Positions 49,755 to 59,212 are shown, counted from the stretch's first letter. The stretch: 64,000 bases of DNA from JACMNW01 sp031406155 (GCA_031406155.1 JANOGW010000078.1:1-64000), one strand, 5' to 3'. Translations and numbers: made by a program. Notes: generated from the letters alone by a model not told the origin.

Positions 49755-49794
49755 CGTGATGAGGAAGAGTTGCGCCCGGTTTTCCTCATTACGC
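49754..49794 (+). terminator. hairpin after the glycosyltransferase gene
   Basis: GCGTGATGAGGAA (49754-49766) and TTCCTCATTACGC (49782-49794) form a 13-bp stem with one G-T pair, starting at the last base of the stop codon. Confidence 0.6.
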
Positions 49795-49922
49795 GACCAC
49801 TCAGAAACGGGGGCAGGATGATGTTTGCTACGGACCACTTCCCGCGCTAGACGCGCCCTCCGACAAGGAGAATTTTCGAAGAAAGTTTTTTGGCGCCAAA
49901 GATTTATCGTAAAAAAATTTCC

Positions 49923-50558
49923 TCAGCGCAGCTTCAATTCCCCCGCGTCGACGCGTAGCCGGGTCTCGAAAGCGCTGGAGATATGAGTTTTCAGTGCCTG
50001 ATACGCCGCATCGCCATTGCGCCCCGCAATCGCCGCAACGATCTGGTCGTGTTCCTCCAGCGCCACGGCATCACGCCCCTCGGCGGCAAACGACGTGGTC
50101 GCCATCAGCGCCATTGACCGATACACAAGATCCAGTTGCTGAACCAAAAAACGGTTGTGCGACGCCAAGTGTATCTGCTTGTGAAACCGCTTGTTGGCCC
50201 GGCTAAGGCCGCGCGGATCACCGCCCAGCAAGGCACGGTCATCGCGCACCATGCCGCGCAGCACGCGAATTTCCTCGTCCGTAGCCTGGCGCGCGGCCAG
50301 TCTTGCTGCCAACCCTTCCAGTTCGATGCGCACCACGTACAACTCGGATAATTGGTTGTGATCCAGCGACGCCACGATCAGACTGCGCCCGTCCCGCGTC
50401 AACATGGATTGCGTCTCAAGACGCTGCAAGGCCTCGCGCACCGGGGTTCGCGATACGCCCAGACGCTCGGCCAGTTCGGCCTCGACCAGCCGATCGCCGG
50501 GTTTGTACAGCCCCGCCTCGATCGCCTCCAGGATCAGCCGATAGGCATCTTTCTGCAC
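49923..50558 (-). CDS. GntR-family regulator (FadR/FCD subfamily)
   Basis: 211 residues. The winged helix is at ~10-70 (YRLILEAIEAGLYKPGDRLVEAELAERLGVSRTPVREALQRLETQSMLTRDG) and the C-terminal all-helical FCD ligand domain follows (ELYVVRIELEGLAARLAARQATDEEI, NKRFHKQIHLASHNRFL). The HKxIHxASHNRFL motif supplies metal ligands. A regulator of a metabolic pathway; no neighbouring target is obvious. Confidence 0.92.
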   Translation of the reverse strand: MQKDAYRLILEAIEAGLYKPGDRLVEAELAERLGVSRTPVREALQRLETQSMLTRDGRSLIVASLDHNQLSELYVVRIELEGLAARLAARQATDEEIRVLRGMVRDDRALLGGDPRGLSRANKRFHKQIHLASHNRFLVQQLDLVYRSMALMATTSFAAEGRDAVALEEHDQIVAAIAGRNGDAAYQALKTHISSAFETRLRVDAGELKLR

Positions 50559-50674
50559 TGCGTTTCCGCCCCTTCAGGCCCTGCCCCTCAACAGGACAAA
50601 GATTAGTCACGCATTCCGGCCGGGATCAACCGCAAAGCATTGCAGCCCCTGCCCCGCCGCAGTAACTTGTCGCC

Positions 50675-51322
50675 ATGCACGACACTGCCTTTTCTCATGT
50701 CCGGTCTTGGGTCTTTGATCTGGACAACACACTTTATCCGCCGTCGGCCCGTCTGTTCGACCAGATCGAGGTGCGGATGACCGATTGGGTGATGCAATCC
50801 CTGTTTGTTGACCGCACCGAGGCTGACCGCCTGCGCCGCCATTATTGGGCCACTTACGGCACCACACTTGCGGGCCTGATGCGCGAACACCAGATCGATC
50901 CGGCACCCTATCTGACCGATGTGCATGACATCAGCCTTGATGCCCTGATCCCCGACCCCCTGCTTGCCCGTCAAATCCGCGCCCTTCCCGGGCGGCGCAT
51001 CGTCTATACCAACGGCTCGGCCCCCTATGCGCACCGCGTGCTGAAGGCGCGCGGCCTCGATGGCGTGTTCGATGCCGTCTACGGCGTTGAACATGCAGGG
51101 TTTCACCCCAAGCCGGACCGTATCGCGTTTGAGACGGTGTTCGCAACGGACGCCCTGAACCCGACCAGTGCCGCGATGTTCGAGGATGACACCCGAAACC
51201 TTGCAGCCCCCCATGCGATGGGCATGCAGACCGTGCACATCGCACCCGACGCGGCCCCGGCCCCGTTCATCCACCACCATACCGCCGATCTGACGGCGTT
51301 TCTTGGCCGCTTGGTTGCCTGA
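50675..51322 (+). CDS. HAD-family pyrimidine 5'-nucleotidase (SDT1-like)
   Basis: 215 residues. HAD motifs: VFDLDNTLYPPSARLFDQIEVRMTDWV (motif I), IVYTNGSAPYAHRVL (motif II), HPKPDRIAFETVF (motif III) and AAMFEDDTRNLAAPHAMGMQTVHI (motif IV). The LDNTLYP and long N-terminal helix are typical of the pyrimidine 5'-nucleotidase branch. It dephosphorylates UMP/CMP-like nucleotides. It is followed by the hydroxylase gene 82 bp downstream. Confidence 0.92.
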   Translation: MHDTAFSHVRSWVFDLDNTLYPPSARLFDQIEVRMTDWVMQSLFVDRTEADRLRRHYWATYGTTLAGLMREHQIDPAPYLTDVHDISLDALIPDPLLARQIRALPGRRIVYTNGSAPYAHRVLKARGLDGVFDAVYGVEHAGFHPKPDRIAFETVFATDALNPTSAAMFEDDTRNLAAPHAMGMQTVHIAPDAAPAPFIHHHTADLTAFLGRLVA

Positions 51323-51404
51323 CTCGACCCGGACTGTTGCCCGGACCCTAGACCGGGACGGATTGTCGCTTGGACAGTCACCGATTGCAGCCTATCTTTC
51401 TGTC

Positions 51405-52604
51405 ATGAGACGGACCAACATCGACATCGTAATCTCTGGCGGCGGGGTCGCGGGCCTTGCTGCGGCGGCGGCTTTCGGATCGGCGGGGTTTTCGGTTGTC
51501 TGCGTCGATCCCGAACCGCCCGTAACCTCGGCCACAGCCCAAGGGGCCGACCTGCGCAGCACCGCCTTTTTGCAGCCCGCCATCGCTGTTTTGCAAGACG
51601 CAGGCCTGTGGGACCGGCTGGCTCCGTATGCCGCACCGCTGCAAATAATGCGGATCATCGATGCGGGGGGCGCTGCAAACCAACCCCGCCGGATCAAGGA
51701 TTTCAATGCCGCTGACGTGTCCGACCTGCCCTTTGGCCAAAACCTGCCGAACTGGCTGCTGCGCCGCGAAATGGTTGCTCGTCTGGCCGAGCTGCCGACC
51801 GTCGATTTCCGCCCCGGCGTTGCCACCAGATCCATCCTGACTAGGCAGACCGAGGCCCGGGTTACGCTGAGCGACGGCACATCCCTGTCCGCCCGCCTGT
51901 TGATCGGGGCCGATGGCCGCAATTCCTTCGTGCGCCAGACCCTTGGCATCGACGTGCGCATTTGGCGCTACGGGCAAAAGGCGCTGACCTTCGCCGTGCG
52001 GCACCCTATCCCGCATGACAACGTATCGACAGAAATTCACCGGGCCGGCGGCCCCTTCACCCTTGTGCCCTTGCCCGATAGTGACGGCATGCCGTGTTCT
52101 GCCGTGGTCTGGATGACCGATGGCCCCGAGGTGCAGCGCCTCGCCGCCCTGCCGCCCTCCCAATTCGAGGCTGCGGCATCAGAGCGGTCCTGCCACATCC
52201 TGGGCCCGCTCAGCCTTGTGTCGCCGCGGATGGTCTGGCCAATCATCAGCCAGATCGCTGACAGGATGATCGGCGAACGCACCGCCCTGATGGCTGAGGC
52301 CGCCCACGTGATGCCGCCGATCGGCGCGCAGGGCCTGAACATGAGCCTGACCGACATCGCCACATTGCTGGATTTTGCAACATCCCGTCCGGCCGGTTTG
52401 GGTGACGAGGCGATGCTTGCCGCCTACCAGAACGCTCGCCACCGCGATGTGCAAACCCGCGTCATCGGTATTGACGCACTGAACCGCGCCTCGATGTTGG
52501 GCGCGCCCGCCCTGCGCGACCTGCGGGGGGCGGCACTGGGCGCGCTTTACGACGTTGTTCCTTTGCGCAAGGCACTGATGCGTGCGGGATTGGGCGTAAA
52601 GTAA
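51405..52604 (+). CDS. UbiH/UbiF-family FAD-dependent hydroxylase
   Basis: 399 residues. FAD-binding GxGxxG variant DIVISGGGVAGLAAAAAFGSAGFSVVCVDPEP, the ARLLIGADGRNSFVRQTLGI DG motif, and MAEAAHVMPPIGAQGLNMSLTDIATL (GD-like motif with AHVMPPIGAQGLN) define the ubiquinone-biosynthesis monooxygenase family. It hydroxylates the aromatic ring of a ubiquinone precursor; whether UbiH, UbiF or UbiI cannot be told. The ATG at 51405 precedes the nucleotide-binding strand; the open frame extends upstream into the nucleotidase gene. Confidence 0.9.
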   Translation: MRRTNIDIVISGGGVAGLAAAAAFGSAGFSVVCVDPEPPVTSATAQGADLRSTAFLQPAIAVLQDAGLWDRLAPYAAPLQIMRIIDAGGAANQPRRIKDFNAADVSDLPFGQNLPNWLLRREMVARLAELPTVDFRPGVATRSILTRQTEARVTLSDGTSLSARLLIGADGRNSFVRQTLGIDVRIWRYGQKALTFAVRHPIPHDNVSTEIHRAGGPFTLVPLPDSDGMPCSAVVWMTDGPEVQRLAALPPSQFEAAASERSCHILGPLSLVSPRMVWPIISQIADRMIGERTALMAEAAHVMPPIGAQGLNMSLTDIATLLDFATSRPAGLGDEAMLAAYQNARHRDVQTRVIGIDALNRASMLGAPALRDLRGAALGALYDVVPLRKALMRAGLGVK

Positions 52605-52645
52605 GATGGGTGGATTGCCTAGCCTACACCCCCGGCACCCCTTAG

Positions 52646-52786
52646 GATGGGCGATGCGCCCATCGCCATGACGGGCAATCGTGAATTCACAAGGCCGCTC
52701 GATCAAACGGCGCAACAGCCCGTTAGCAAAGCGCCCATGAACAAAGGCCCCGGGCACCCCGGTAGGATGGGCAATCTACCCATCCT
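52646..52786. repeat. two direct copies of a GATGGGC-palindrome repeat between convergent genes
   Basis: GATGGGC-GATGC-GCCCATC at 52646-52664 and AGGATGGG-CAATCTA-CCCATCCT at 52764-52786 each lie about 20 bp after a similar GGCACCCC sequence. The core GGATGGGCNATCTGCCCATCC also appears twice at 59466-59533. The pair sits between the convergent ubiH-type and aminotransferase genes and may act as a bidirectional terminator. Confidence 0.65.
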
Positions 52787-52799
52787 CCCTGCTCGCCCG

Positions 52800-53927
52800 C
52801 TACAAAACCACGTCAGTCGCCCGGCGCAGCCGCTCCAGCGTGCCCGGTACATCATATAGCTTGTCCAGCCCGAACAGGCCTAGCCGGAATGTCCTGAAGT
52901 CCGGCCCTTCGCCCACCTGCAACGGCACCCCGGCCGCGATCTGCACGCCTAAAGCCGCGAATTTCTTGCCATTCTGCACCTCGGGGTCGGTGGTGAACGA
53001 CACCACTACCCCCGGCGCACCAAAACCATCCGCCGCCACGGAACGCACACCCTTGTCCGATAGCATCGCGCGAACGCCGGTGCCAAGCGCCCATTGCGCC
53101 GCTTTCAGAGCCTCGAACCCGTACGCCTTTGTCTCGGCCATGGCATCGCGAAACCCCACCAGCGCATCGGTCGGCATCGTTGCGTGATACGCATGCCCGC
53201 CACCCTCATAGGCCGCCATGATCGCCCGCCATTTCTTCAGATCAAGCGCAAACGAGTTGGACGTCGTCTCTTCCAGCCGCGCCTCGGCCCGCGCCGACAG
53301 CATCACGCAACCTGCCGAAGGCGAGGCCGACCAGCCCTTTTGCGGTGCCGATATCAGTACATCCACCCCAGTGGTAGCCATATCGACCCAGATGCAACCG
53401 CTTGCAATGCAGTCCAGCACCAGCAGTGCGCCCACGTCATGCGCGGCCCCTGCCATCGCCGTGATGTAATCATCGGGCAAGATCAGCCCGGCCGAGGTTT
53501 CGACATGCGGTGCAAACACCACATCCGGGCGCGCCTCATGGATCTTGGCCACCACTTCGGCAATCGGGGGTGGCGCAAATGATGCCTGCGCACCGTTGCC
53601 TGAGGCCCGCGCCATCACAACGGTCGTCTCGCCAGCAAAGCCGCCCGCCTCAAATATCTGGCTCCAGCGATAGGAAAACCAGCCATTGCGCACGATCAGC
53701 GCGTGCCGCCCGGCTGCAAACTGCCGCGCCACCGCCTCCATCGCGTAAGACCCGCCGCCCGGCACCAGTGCCACCGCCTGCGCATGATAAACCTCACGCA
53801 GCATGGCCGAGATATCGCGCATCACCCCGCCAAAGCGGGCCGACATGTGGTTCAGAGACCGATCGGTGAACACCACGGAAAATTCTTCCAGCCCCTCTGG
53901 ATCGACAGTGTCTAGCAATGCGGTCAT
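52800..53927 (-). CDS. class V PLP-dependent aminotransferase (alanine/serine-glyoxylate type)
   Basis: 375 residues. Fold type I aminotransferase: ALVPGGGSYAMEAVARQFAAGRHALIVRNGWFSYRW, the catalytic Lys in VLISAPQKGWSASPSAGCVML, and LVLDCIASGC with the PLP Asp. TDRSLNHMSARFGGVM at the N-terminus is like alanine-glyoxylate and 2-aminoethylphosphonate aminotransferases. AGGGGAGACGACC precedes the ATG at 53927. The enolase-superfamily gene lies immediately upstream in the same direction, 49 bp away, suggesting joint catabolism of an amino- or sugar-acid. Substrates unknown. Confidence 0.85.
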   Translation of the reverse strand: MTALLDTVDPEGLEEFSVVFTDRSLNHMSARFGGVMRDISAMLREVYHAQAVALVPGGGSYAMEAVARQFAAGRHALIVRNGWFSYRWSQIFEAGGFAGETTVVMARASGNGAQASFAPPPIAEVVAKIHEARPDVVFAPHVETSAGLILPDDYITAMAGAAHDVGALLVLDCIASGCIWVDMATTGVDVLISAPQKGWSASPSAGCVMLSARAEARLEETTSNSFALDLKKWRAIMAAYEGGGHAYHATMPTDALVGFRDAMAETKAYGFEALKAAQWALGTGVRAMLSDKGVRSVAADGFGAPGVVVSFTTDPEVQNGKKFAALGVQIAAGVPLQVGEGPDFRTFRLGLFGLDKLYDVPGTLERLRRATDVVL

Positions 53928-53976
53928 GGTCGTCTCCCCTATGTTGTCCAGAAAAGATAGCGGCACAGCCCGCCCG

Positions 53977-55083
53977 TCAACCCGCCATTTCCGACACCAG
54001 GTATTTGGCGCGGTCAAGCCAGTCTGGGTTGATCTCTACCCCCCAACCTGGCGCGTCAGGCACCGTCACATGGCCACCCTCCACCCGGTAGGGATCACCC
54101 AGAAACAGCCCCTGCTGCCAGGGGTAGTAATCCTCGCCTTCAATCGACAGTTCCAGATACTTGCCCGCATTGGGCAGCGCCTTCAGCAGATGCATGGTGC
54201 ACATCGTAACCAAAGACAGGTTTGCCGCATGCGGCGTCACCGGCAGCCCGGCTTTGGCGGCCATCGCTGCAACCTGCAATGTTCGGTGAATGCCGCCCAT
54301 ATACATCACGTCGGGCTGGGCGATATCCACCGCGCGGCGGTCGAACATCAACTGCCAGCTGGAATATTCGCAGTCCTGCTCGCCCCCCGCCACGTCAAGG
54401 GTCAGGGCGGCGCGCACCTCAGCCGTCTGGTCCGGATGCCAATAGGGGCATGGCTCTTCGAAATGCCCGATGCCGTTGTCTTGCAGCAGTTTGCCGACCT
54501 CGATCGCGCGGGTGGGCGAATAGCACGAATTGCCATCAACCAGCTTGTCCACACCGTCCCCCAAGGCGCGCGAGACGACCGGGATCACCGCTTCCGTCCG
54601 CCCCGGCCATTCATCCCGATCGCGCCCACATTCACGCCCGACCCGCCATTTGAACGCGTCAAAGCCGGACTCGCCCTGCAAGCGGCGAAACCGTTCCGCC
54701 TCGGCCTCGGGCGTGATGTCGCGTTTCATCGAACTGGCATAGGCCCGCAGCGGCCCCGGGGTTCCTCCCAGCAGACTGACCACCGGCTTGCCTTCGACCT
54801 TGCCGCGCAAATCCCACAGCGCCGTGTCCAGACCCGCCATCGCCCGGCGCAGATAACTGCCGGGGTACTTGTGTTCCCTCTCGCCGATCAGGGCGAGGGT
54901 ATCTGCGAAGTCCAGCGCAGCGGTACCCAGCGCATGCGGGGCGATCTGGCGGTGAAAAATCTCTGCCGTGATATCGGCATTATAGGTCGACAACTGCCCC
55001 CAGCCCTGCGCGCCGGTTTCCGCCGTCGCCCGCACAAAGCAGACGAATTCTGTCCCGAAGGTTTCCAGCTTCACGATCTTCAT
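53977..55083 (-). CDS. mandelate racemase/muconate lactonising enzyme family protein (enolase superfamily)
   Basis: 368 residues with the capping domain at ~1-125 (MKIVKLETFGTEFVCFVRATAETGAQGWGQ) and a TIM barrel. The second-strand motif is FDAFKWRVGRE (KxR), the metal ligands are VDGNSCYSP (Asp), HFEEPCPYW (Glu) and VAGGEQDCE (Glu), and IAQPDVMYMGGI...TPHAANLS gives the Asp-His dyad of the mandelate racemase subgroup. Likely a dehydratase or racemase of a sugar acid. It shares its operon with the class V aminotransferase. A specific substrate cannot be deduced. Confidence 0.88.
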   Translation of the reverse strand: MKIVKLETFGTEFVCFVRATAETGAQGWGQLSTYNADITAEIFHRQIAPHALGTAALDFADTLALIGEREHKYPGSYLRRAMAGLDTALWDLRGKVEGKPVVSLLGGTPGPLRAYASSMKRDITPEAEAERFRRLQGESGFDAFKWRVGRECGRDRDEWPGRTEAVIPVVSRALGDGVDKLVDGNSCYSPTRAIEVGKLLQDNGIGHFEEPCPYWHPDQTAEVRAALTLDVAGGEQDCEYSSWQLMFDRRAVDIAQPDVMYMGGIHRTLQVAAMAAKAGLPVTPHAANLSLVTMCTMHLLKALPNAGKYLELSIEGEDYYPWQQGLFLGDPYRVEGGHVTVPDAPGWGVEINPDWLDRAKYLVSEMAG

Positions 55084-55179
55084 TTGTCGTCTCCGCCCCG
55101 CTTGTCGGCCGTGACGGGTTTCTTCGCTTGATGAGCGGACGATAGCCGCACACGGTTACCCTCTCGCAACCAATTCCGA

Positions 55180-55638
55180 CTACCCCAATGGTCCGGGGCG
55201 ACGTTCTTCGGTCAAAAGCACATTCGCCTCCACCTGCCCCACACCCGGCAGGGTCATGATCCGCCGCCGCAAGACCCGCTCGAAATCCGCGATGTCGCGC
55301 GCGACCACGCGCAGACGGTAATCGAACAAGCCCAACACATGCTGCACCACCTGCACCTCGGGGATTGCTACCACGGCGCGCTCGAAATCCTCCAGACTGA
55401 CACGGCCTTTGGTGGCCAACTTCACCCCCAGAAACACAGTCACCCCAAAGCCGAGTGCCGCGCGGTCAACGCTGACACGCCGGCCCGCCAGAATGCCCGC
55501 CTCGGTCAGCCGCCGCACCCGCCGCCATGCGGCAGGCTGCGACAGGCCCAACCGCCGCCCGAGCGCACCCGCACCCACCCCGGCATCGGCGACCAAAGCC
55601 CGCAGGATCGCCCGGTCGGTGTCATCAAGATCGATCAC
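55180..55638 (-). CDS. Lrp/AsnC-family transcriptional regulator (second of a tandem pair)
   Basis: 152 residues. HTH: IDLDDTDRAILRALVADAGVGAGALGRRLGLSQPAAWRRVRRLTEAGIL, followed by a RAM domain (AVVAIPEVQVVQHVLGLFDYRLRVVARDIADFERVLRRRIMTLPGVGQVEANVLLTEE). Overlaps the preceding Lrp gene by 4 bp (both are 152 aa), so the two are co-translated and might form hetero-oligomers. Confidence 0.92.
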   Translation of the reverse strand: MIDLDDTDRAILRALVADAGVGAGALGRRLGLSQPAAWRRVRRLTEAGILAGRRVSVDRAALGFGVTVFLGVKLATKGRVSLEDFERAVVAIPEVQVVQHVLGLFDYRLRVVARDIADFERVLRRRIMTLPGVGQVEANVLLTEERRPGPLG

Positions 55639-56093
55639 AACGGCAACCCCTCGCCATCCTTGATGGTGGCAATCAGCATCAGCGCCTCGATATCGGCGAT
55701 GTGCGGCAGGGCCAGAATGCGGCTGCGGTACACCTCGGCATAATGCGCCACATCGCGCGCAACAAGGTTCAGACGCACATCCACCCGGCCCAGAAATGTT
55801 TCAATCGCGATCACTTCGGGCACATCGCGCGCCGCATCCAGAAACTGGTCAAACGCGCGCGGGTCGGTCTTGTCCAGTGTGAAGCGCAGGCTGACCTCCA
55901 CCTCATATCCCAGACGCCGCCAATCAATCCGCGCCGTTTCAGCATGCAAAACTCCGGCCTCGCGCAGCTTGTCAAGCCGCCGCGCGCAGGTGGCCAGCGT
56001 CACGCCCGCATGATCCGACAGCGCCTTTGCGGCCATCTCAGGCTCGGCCAGAAGCTGGCGCAGAATTCGGCGGTCGGTCTGATCGATCTGCAT
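55635..56093 (-). CDS. Lrp/AsnC-family transcriptional regulator (first of a tandem pair)
   Basis: 152 residues. HTH: IDQTDRRILRQLLAEPEMAAKALSDHAGVTLATCARRLDKLREAGVLHAETARIDWRRLGY; RAM domain from ~75 with FTLDKTDPRAFDQFLDAARDVPEVIAIETFLGRVDVRLNLVARDVAHYAEVYRSRIL. It is divergent from ilvC (130 bp between the starts); Lrp-type proteins often control branched-chain amino acid genes, so ilvC is a plausible target. Confidence 0.92.
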   Translation of the reverse strand: MQIDQTDRRILRQLLAEPEMAAKALSDHAGVTLATCARRLDKLREAGVLHAETARIDWRRLGYEVEVSLRFTLDKTDPRAFDQFLDAARDVPEVIAIETFLGRVDVRLNLVARDVAHYAEVYRSRILALPHIADIEALMLIATIKDGEGLPL

Positions 56094-56223
56094 GATTTCT
56101 GCAAATAAAGTAATTTAAAAGAATGATACAGCCACAAAAAACGCAAATATTCTTAAATTTGCAAAGATCACCTGGCAAAAACGGCTATGGTCCGATCATT
56201 GAATTTAGCAAAGGAAACCGCCC

Positions 56224-57246
56224 ATGCGCGTGTATTATGACCGTGACTGCGACATCAACCTGATCAAAGACAAAAAGGTCGCCATTCTTGGCTACGGCAG
56301 CCAAGGCCATGCCCACGCGCTGAACCTGCGCGACTCTGGTGCCAAGAACATCGTCGTGGCCCTGCGCCCCGGTTCGGCATCGGCGAAGAAATGCGAAGCC
56401 GAAGGCCTGAAGGTCATGGATATTGCCGAGGCTGCCAAATGGGCCGACCTGATCATGTTCACGATGCCCGACGAATTGCAGGCCGACACCTACCGCAAAT
56501 ACGTCCATGACAATATCCGCGAAGGATCGGCCATTGCCTTTGCCCACGGCCTGAACATCCACTTCGGCCTTATCGAGCCCAAAAAAGGCGTCGACATCAT
56601 CATGATGGCCCCCAAAGGCCCCGGCCACACCGTGCGCGGCGAATACGTCAAAGGCGGCGGCGTGCCCTGCCTGGTGGCCGTCCACAATGACGCCACCGGC
56701 AAAGCGATGGAAATCGGTCTCTCCTACTGCTCCGCCATCGGCGGCGGGCGGTCCGGCATTATTGAGACGAACTTCCGCCAGGAATGCGAAACCGATCTCT
56801 TCGGCGAACAGGCCGTGCTGTGCGGCGGTCTGGTCGAGTTGATCCGTATGGGGTTCGAGACGCTGGTCGAGGCCGGGTATGAACCCGAAATGGCCTATTT
56901 CGAATGCCTGCACGAGGTCAAACTGATCGTCGATCTGATCTATGAAGGCGGCATCGCCAACATGAACTACTCGATCTCGAACACCGCCGAGTATGGCGAA
57001 TACGTCTCTGGCCCGCGCATTCTGCCTTATGCCGAAACCAAGGCCCGGATGAAAGAAGTGCTGACAGACATCCAGACCGGCAAGTTCGTGCGTGATTTCA
57101 TGCAGGAGAACGCCGTGGGGCAGCCGTTCTTCAAGGCCACCCGCCGGATCAACGACGAACACCAGATCGAAAAGGTGGGCGAAAAGCTGCGCGCGATGAT
57201 GCCATGGATCTCCAAGGGCAAGATGGTGGACCGCGCGCGGAACTGA
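56224..57246 (+). CDS. ilvC: ketol-acid reductoisomerase
   Basis: 340 residues, class I KARI. MRVYYDRDCDINLIKDKKVAILGYGSQGHAHALNLRDSGAKNIVVALRPGSAS holds the NADPH site; MMAPKGPGHTVRGEYVKGGGVPCLVAV, ETDLFGEQAVLCGG with the metal-binding Asp/Glu, and GISxTAEYGEYVSGPRIL complete the catalytic domain. It acts in valine, leucine and isoleucine synthesis. A decayed copy of its last ~82 codons lies at 59.2 kb on the other side of the adenylate cyclase gene. Confidence 0.97.
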   Translation: MRVYYDRDCDINLIKDKKVAILGYGSQGHAHALNLRDSGAKNIVVALRPGSASAKKCEAEGLKVMDIAEAAKWADLIMFTMPDELQADTYRKYVHDNIREGSAIAFAHGLNIHFGLIEPKKGVDIIMMAPKGPGHTVRGEYVKGGGVPCLVAVHNDATGKAMEIGLSYCSAIGGGRSGIIETNFRQECETDLFGEQAVLCGGLVELIRMGFETLVEAGYEPEMAYFECLHEVKLIVDLIYEGGIANMNYSISNTAEYGEYVSGPRILPYAETKARMKEVLTDIQTGKFVRDFMQENAVGQPFFKATRRINDEHQIEKVGEKLRAMMPWISKGKMVDRARN

Positions 57247-57281
57247 GTGCTTCGCAGCACCGGGGGCGGCTTGCCGCCCCT
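57247..57281. terminator. bidirectional hairpins between ilvC and the adenylate cyclase gene
   Basis: GTGCT/AGCAC (57247-57260) and GGGGCGGC-TT-GCCGCCCC (57263-57280) occupy almost the whole 37-bp gap between the two convergent stop codons. Confidence 0.65.
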
Positions 57282-57283
57282 GA

Positions 57284-59137
57284 CTACCTCGCGAGTTTCA
57301 CGACCTCTTGCCAGCGCGGATGTCCATGCAGCGGGTCAAAGTCGCTGTCGTTCAGGATCCACGCCTTGGTTTCGTGGTTGGCGCGCGGCTGCATGTCGAT
57401 CAGCAGGTCGAACGCCGCGTCCAGATCGCCGAACACGCAGTACAGGCAGGCGATGTTGTATTTTGTCAGTACATCGTCGGTACCCAGAGCCAGTGCCCGA
57501 GCGGCCCACTCCTTGGCCTGCTCGATCTGGCCGAGCACCGCAAGCGAGTTGGCACCAAGATAGAGCGATCTCGGGTTGTCTGGATTGCGGGCGATCTCGC
57601 GCGTTGCGCGGTCTACCGCACGGCGGGCGGCGTCGCGCCTTTTCTCGGGCAACGCCAGACTGTGATAGACCTGCGCCAAGAGCGAGAGCGACTGATAGTC
57701 ATCAAGGTTTACTTCGGCCGCGCGTTCATAGTGGCGCGCGGCATCTGCCAGCTTGTTTAGGGAAAAGCAGAGCCGGGCATAGAAATAGTGCGCCTCGAAC
57801 AGGTTTGGATTGCTTGTGATCGCCAGTTCGTACTCGGCCTCAGCCTCGGCGAACTTCTGCTGCAAATAAAACGCGAGGCCGCGTGACGCCCGCGCCTCGG
57901 CAAGCCGCGTGTCGATGCTCAGCGCCTTGGCGCAATTGGCAAGGATGCCGTCGATCGACACATCCTCGCTGTAGTGCAGGAACAGGAAGCTGTCGCAATC
58001 GGCCATGCCGGCATAGGAGCGGGCATAGAGCGGGTCCAGCTCGATCGCCTTGGCGAACATCTGCCGGGCCAGCAGAAGATTGGATTTCGTGGTCCGGCGA
58101 AAGAATTCCCGACCGCGCAGGTAATAGGTATAGGCCTCGATGCTGTCGGTGGGAGCCTGGGTGATCGCCTGCCGTTCCTCTGGCAGCAGTTTGACCTTCA
58201 ACTGGGCCACGATTGTCTGGGTGATCTCGTCCTGAAGTTCAAAGATATCGGTCAGATCGCGGTCATAACGATCTGCCCACAGATGCCGGTCTGTCGCCCC
58301 CTCGATCAGCTGCGCGGTGATCCGCACCCGGTTGCCCGCCTTGCGTACCGATCCTTCGACAAGGTAAGCCACGCCCAGTTGCCGCGCTGCCTGCTGCAGG
58401 TTCTGCGCCTTTCCCTTCAGCGTGAACACCGTGTTGCGGCTGAGCACCGACAGGCCGGAAACCTTGGAAAGATCGGTGATGATATCCTCGGTGATGCCGT
58501 CCGAGAAGAACTCCTGCTCGGGGTCATTCGACATGTTGGCAAAGGGTAACACGGCGACGGACGGCTTTTCGGGCACGACGGCGGCGATCCCGGTCTTGGG
58601 GGCAGCCTCGGCCATATCGATGAAATAGACATGCACCGCTTGAGCGATGTTCTTAACGGTGATCTCGCCCTGATCAACGAACTCCACCTCCAGCTTGTTG
58701 CCGATCTGCGCGCGCACCGCTGCCGAGCAACTGATCCCGCCGTGTGGGGCCAATGCCTCCAGCCGCGCCGCCATGTTCACCCCGTCGCCGTAGAAGTCGT
58801 CGCCGTCCACGATCAGGTCGCCCACATTGATGCCGATGCGGAACTTGATGTGGCGGTCCTCGGGGACGCCTTCGTTGCGTTCGGGCATGCCTCGCTGGAT
58901 CTCGACCGCACAGCGGGCGGCGTTCAGGACCGATCCGAACTCCACCAGAAACCCGTCGCCCATGACCTTGAAGATGCGCCCGCCATGCTTGGCCATGGTC
59001 GGATCGAAGAACTCACGCCGGTGGTGCTTCAGCGCCGCCATGGTGCGTTCCTCGTTCGCTTCCATCAGGCGCGAATAGCCGACGACGTCGGCGGCAAGTA
59101 TGGCGGCAAGGCGGCGTTCGACGGTGTCTTCGGCCAT
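57284..59137 (-). CDS. class III adenylate/guanylate cyclase with TPR repeats
   Basis: 617 residues. The cyclase domain (~5-175) has RRLAAILAADVVGYSRLMEANEE (metal Asp), KVMGDGFLVEFGSVLNAARCAVEIQRGM (second metal Asp) and GINVGDLIVDGDDFYGDGVNMAARLEALA. A FlgO/TolB-like domain (~195-300; PSVAVLPFANMSNDPEQEFFSDGITEDIITDLSKVSGLSVLSRN) follows, then ~300 residues of tetratricopeptide helices (FAKAIELDPLYARSYAGMAD, AEAEYELAITSNPNLFEAHYFYARL). Start at 59137 (MAEDTVERRLAA). This architecture is common in rhizobia and Roseobacter. It lies between ilvC and its broken copy. Confidence 0.9.
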   Translation of the reverse strand: MAEDTVERRLAAILAADVVGYSRLMEANEERTMAALKHHRREFFDPTMAKHGGRIFKVMGDGFLVEFGSVLNAARCAVEIQRGMPERNEGVPEDRHIKFRIGINVGDLIVDGDDFYGDGVNMAARLEALAPHGGISCSAAVRAQIGNKLEVEFVDQGEITVKNIAQAVHVYFIDMAEAAPKTGIAAVVPEKPSVAVLPFANMSNDPEQEFFSDGITEDIITDLSKVSGLSVLSRNTVFTLKGKAQNLQQAARQLGVAYLVEGSVRKAGNRVRITAQLIEGATDRHLWADRYDRDLTDIFELQDEITQTIVAQLKVKLLPEERQAITQAPTDSIEAYTYYLRGREFFRRTTKSNLLLARQMFAKAIELDPLYARSYAGMADCDSFLFLHYSEDVSIDGILANCAKALSIDTRLAEARASRGLAFYLQQKFAEAEAEYELAITSNPNLFEAHYFYARLCFSLNKLADAARHYERAAEVNLDDYQSLSLLAQVYHSLALPEKRRDAARRAVDRATREIARNPDNPRSLYLGANSLAVLGQIEQAKEWAARALALGTDDVLTKYNIACLYCVFGDLDAAFDLLIDMQPRANHETKAWILNDSDFDPLHGHPRWQEVVKLAR

Positions 59138-59212
59138 GCACAATCCTCGTGCGAAAACTGCAGCAAACCTATGCTCCGTGTCTGTTTCCGGCAAGCGCAT
59201 TGTGCGCCTGCG

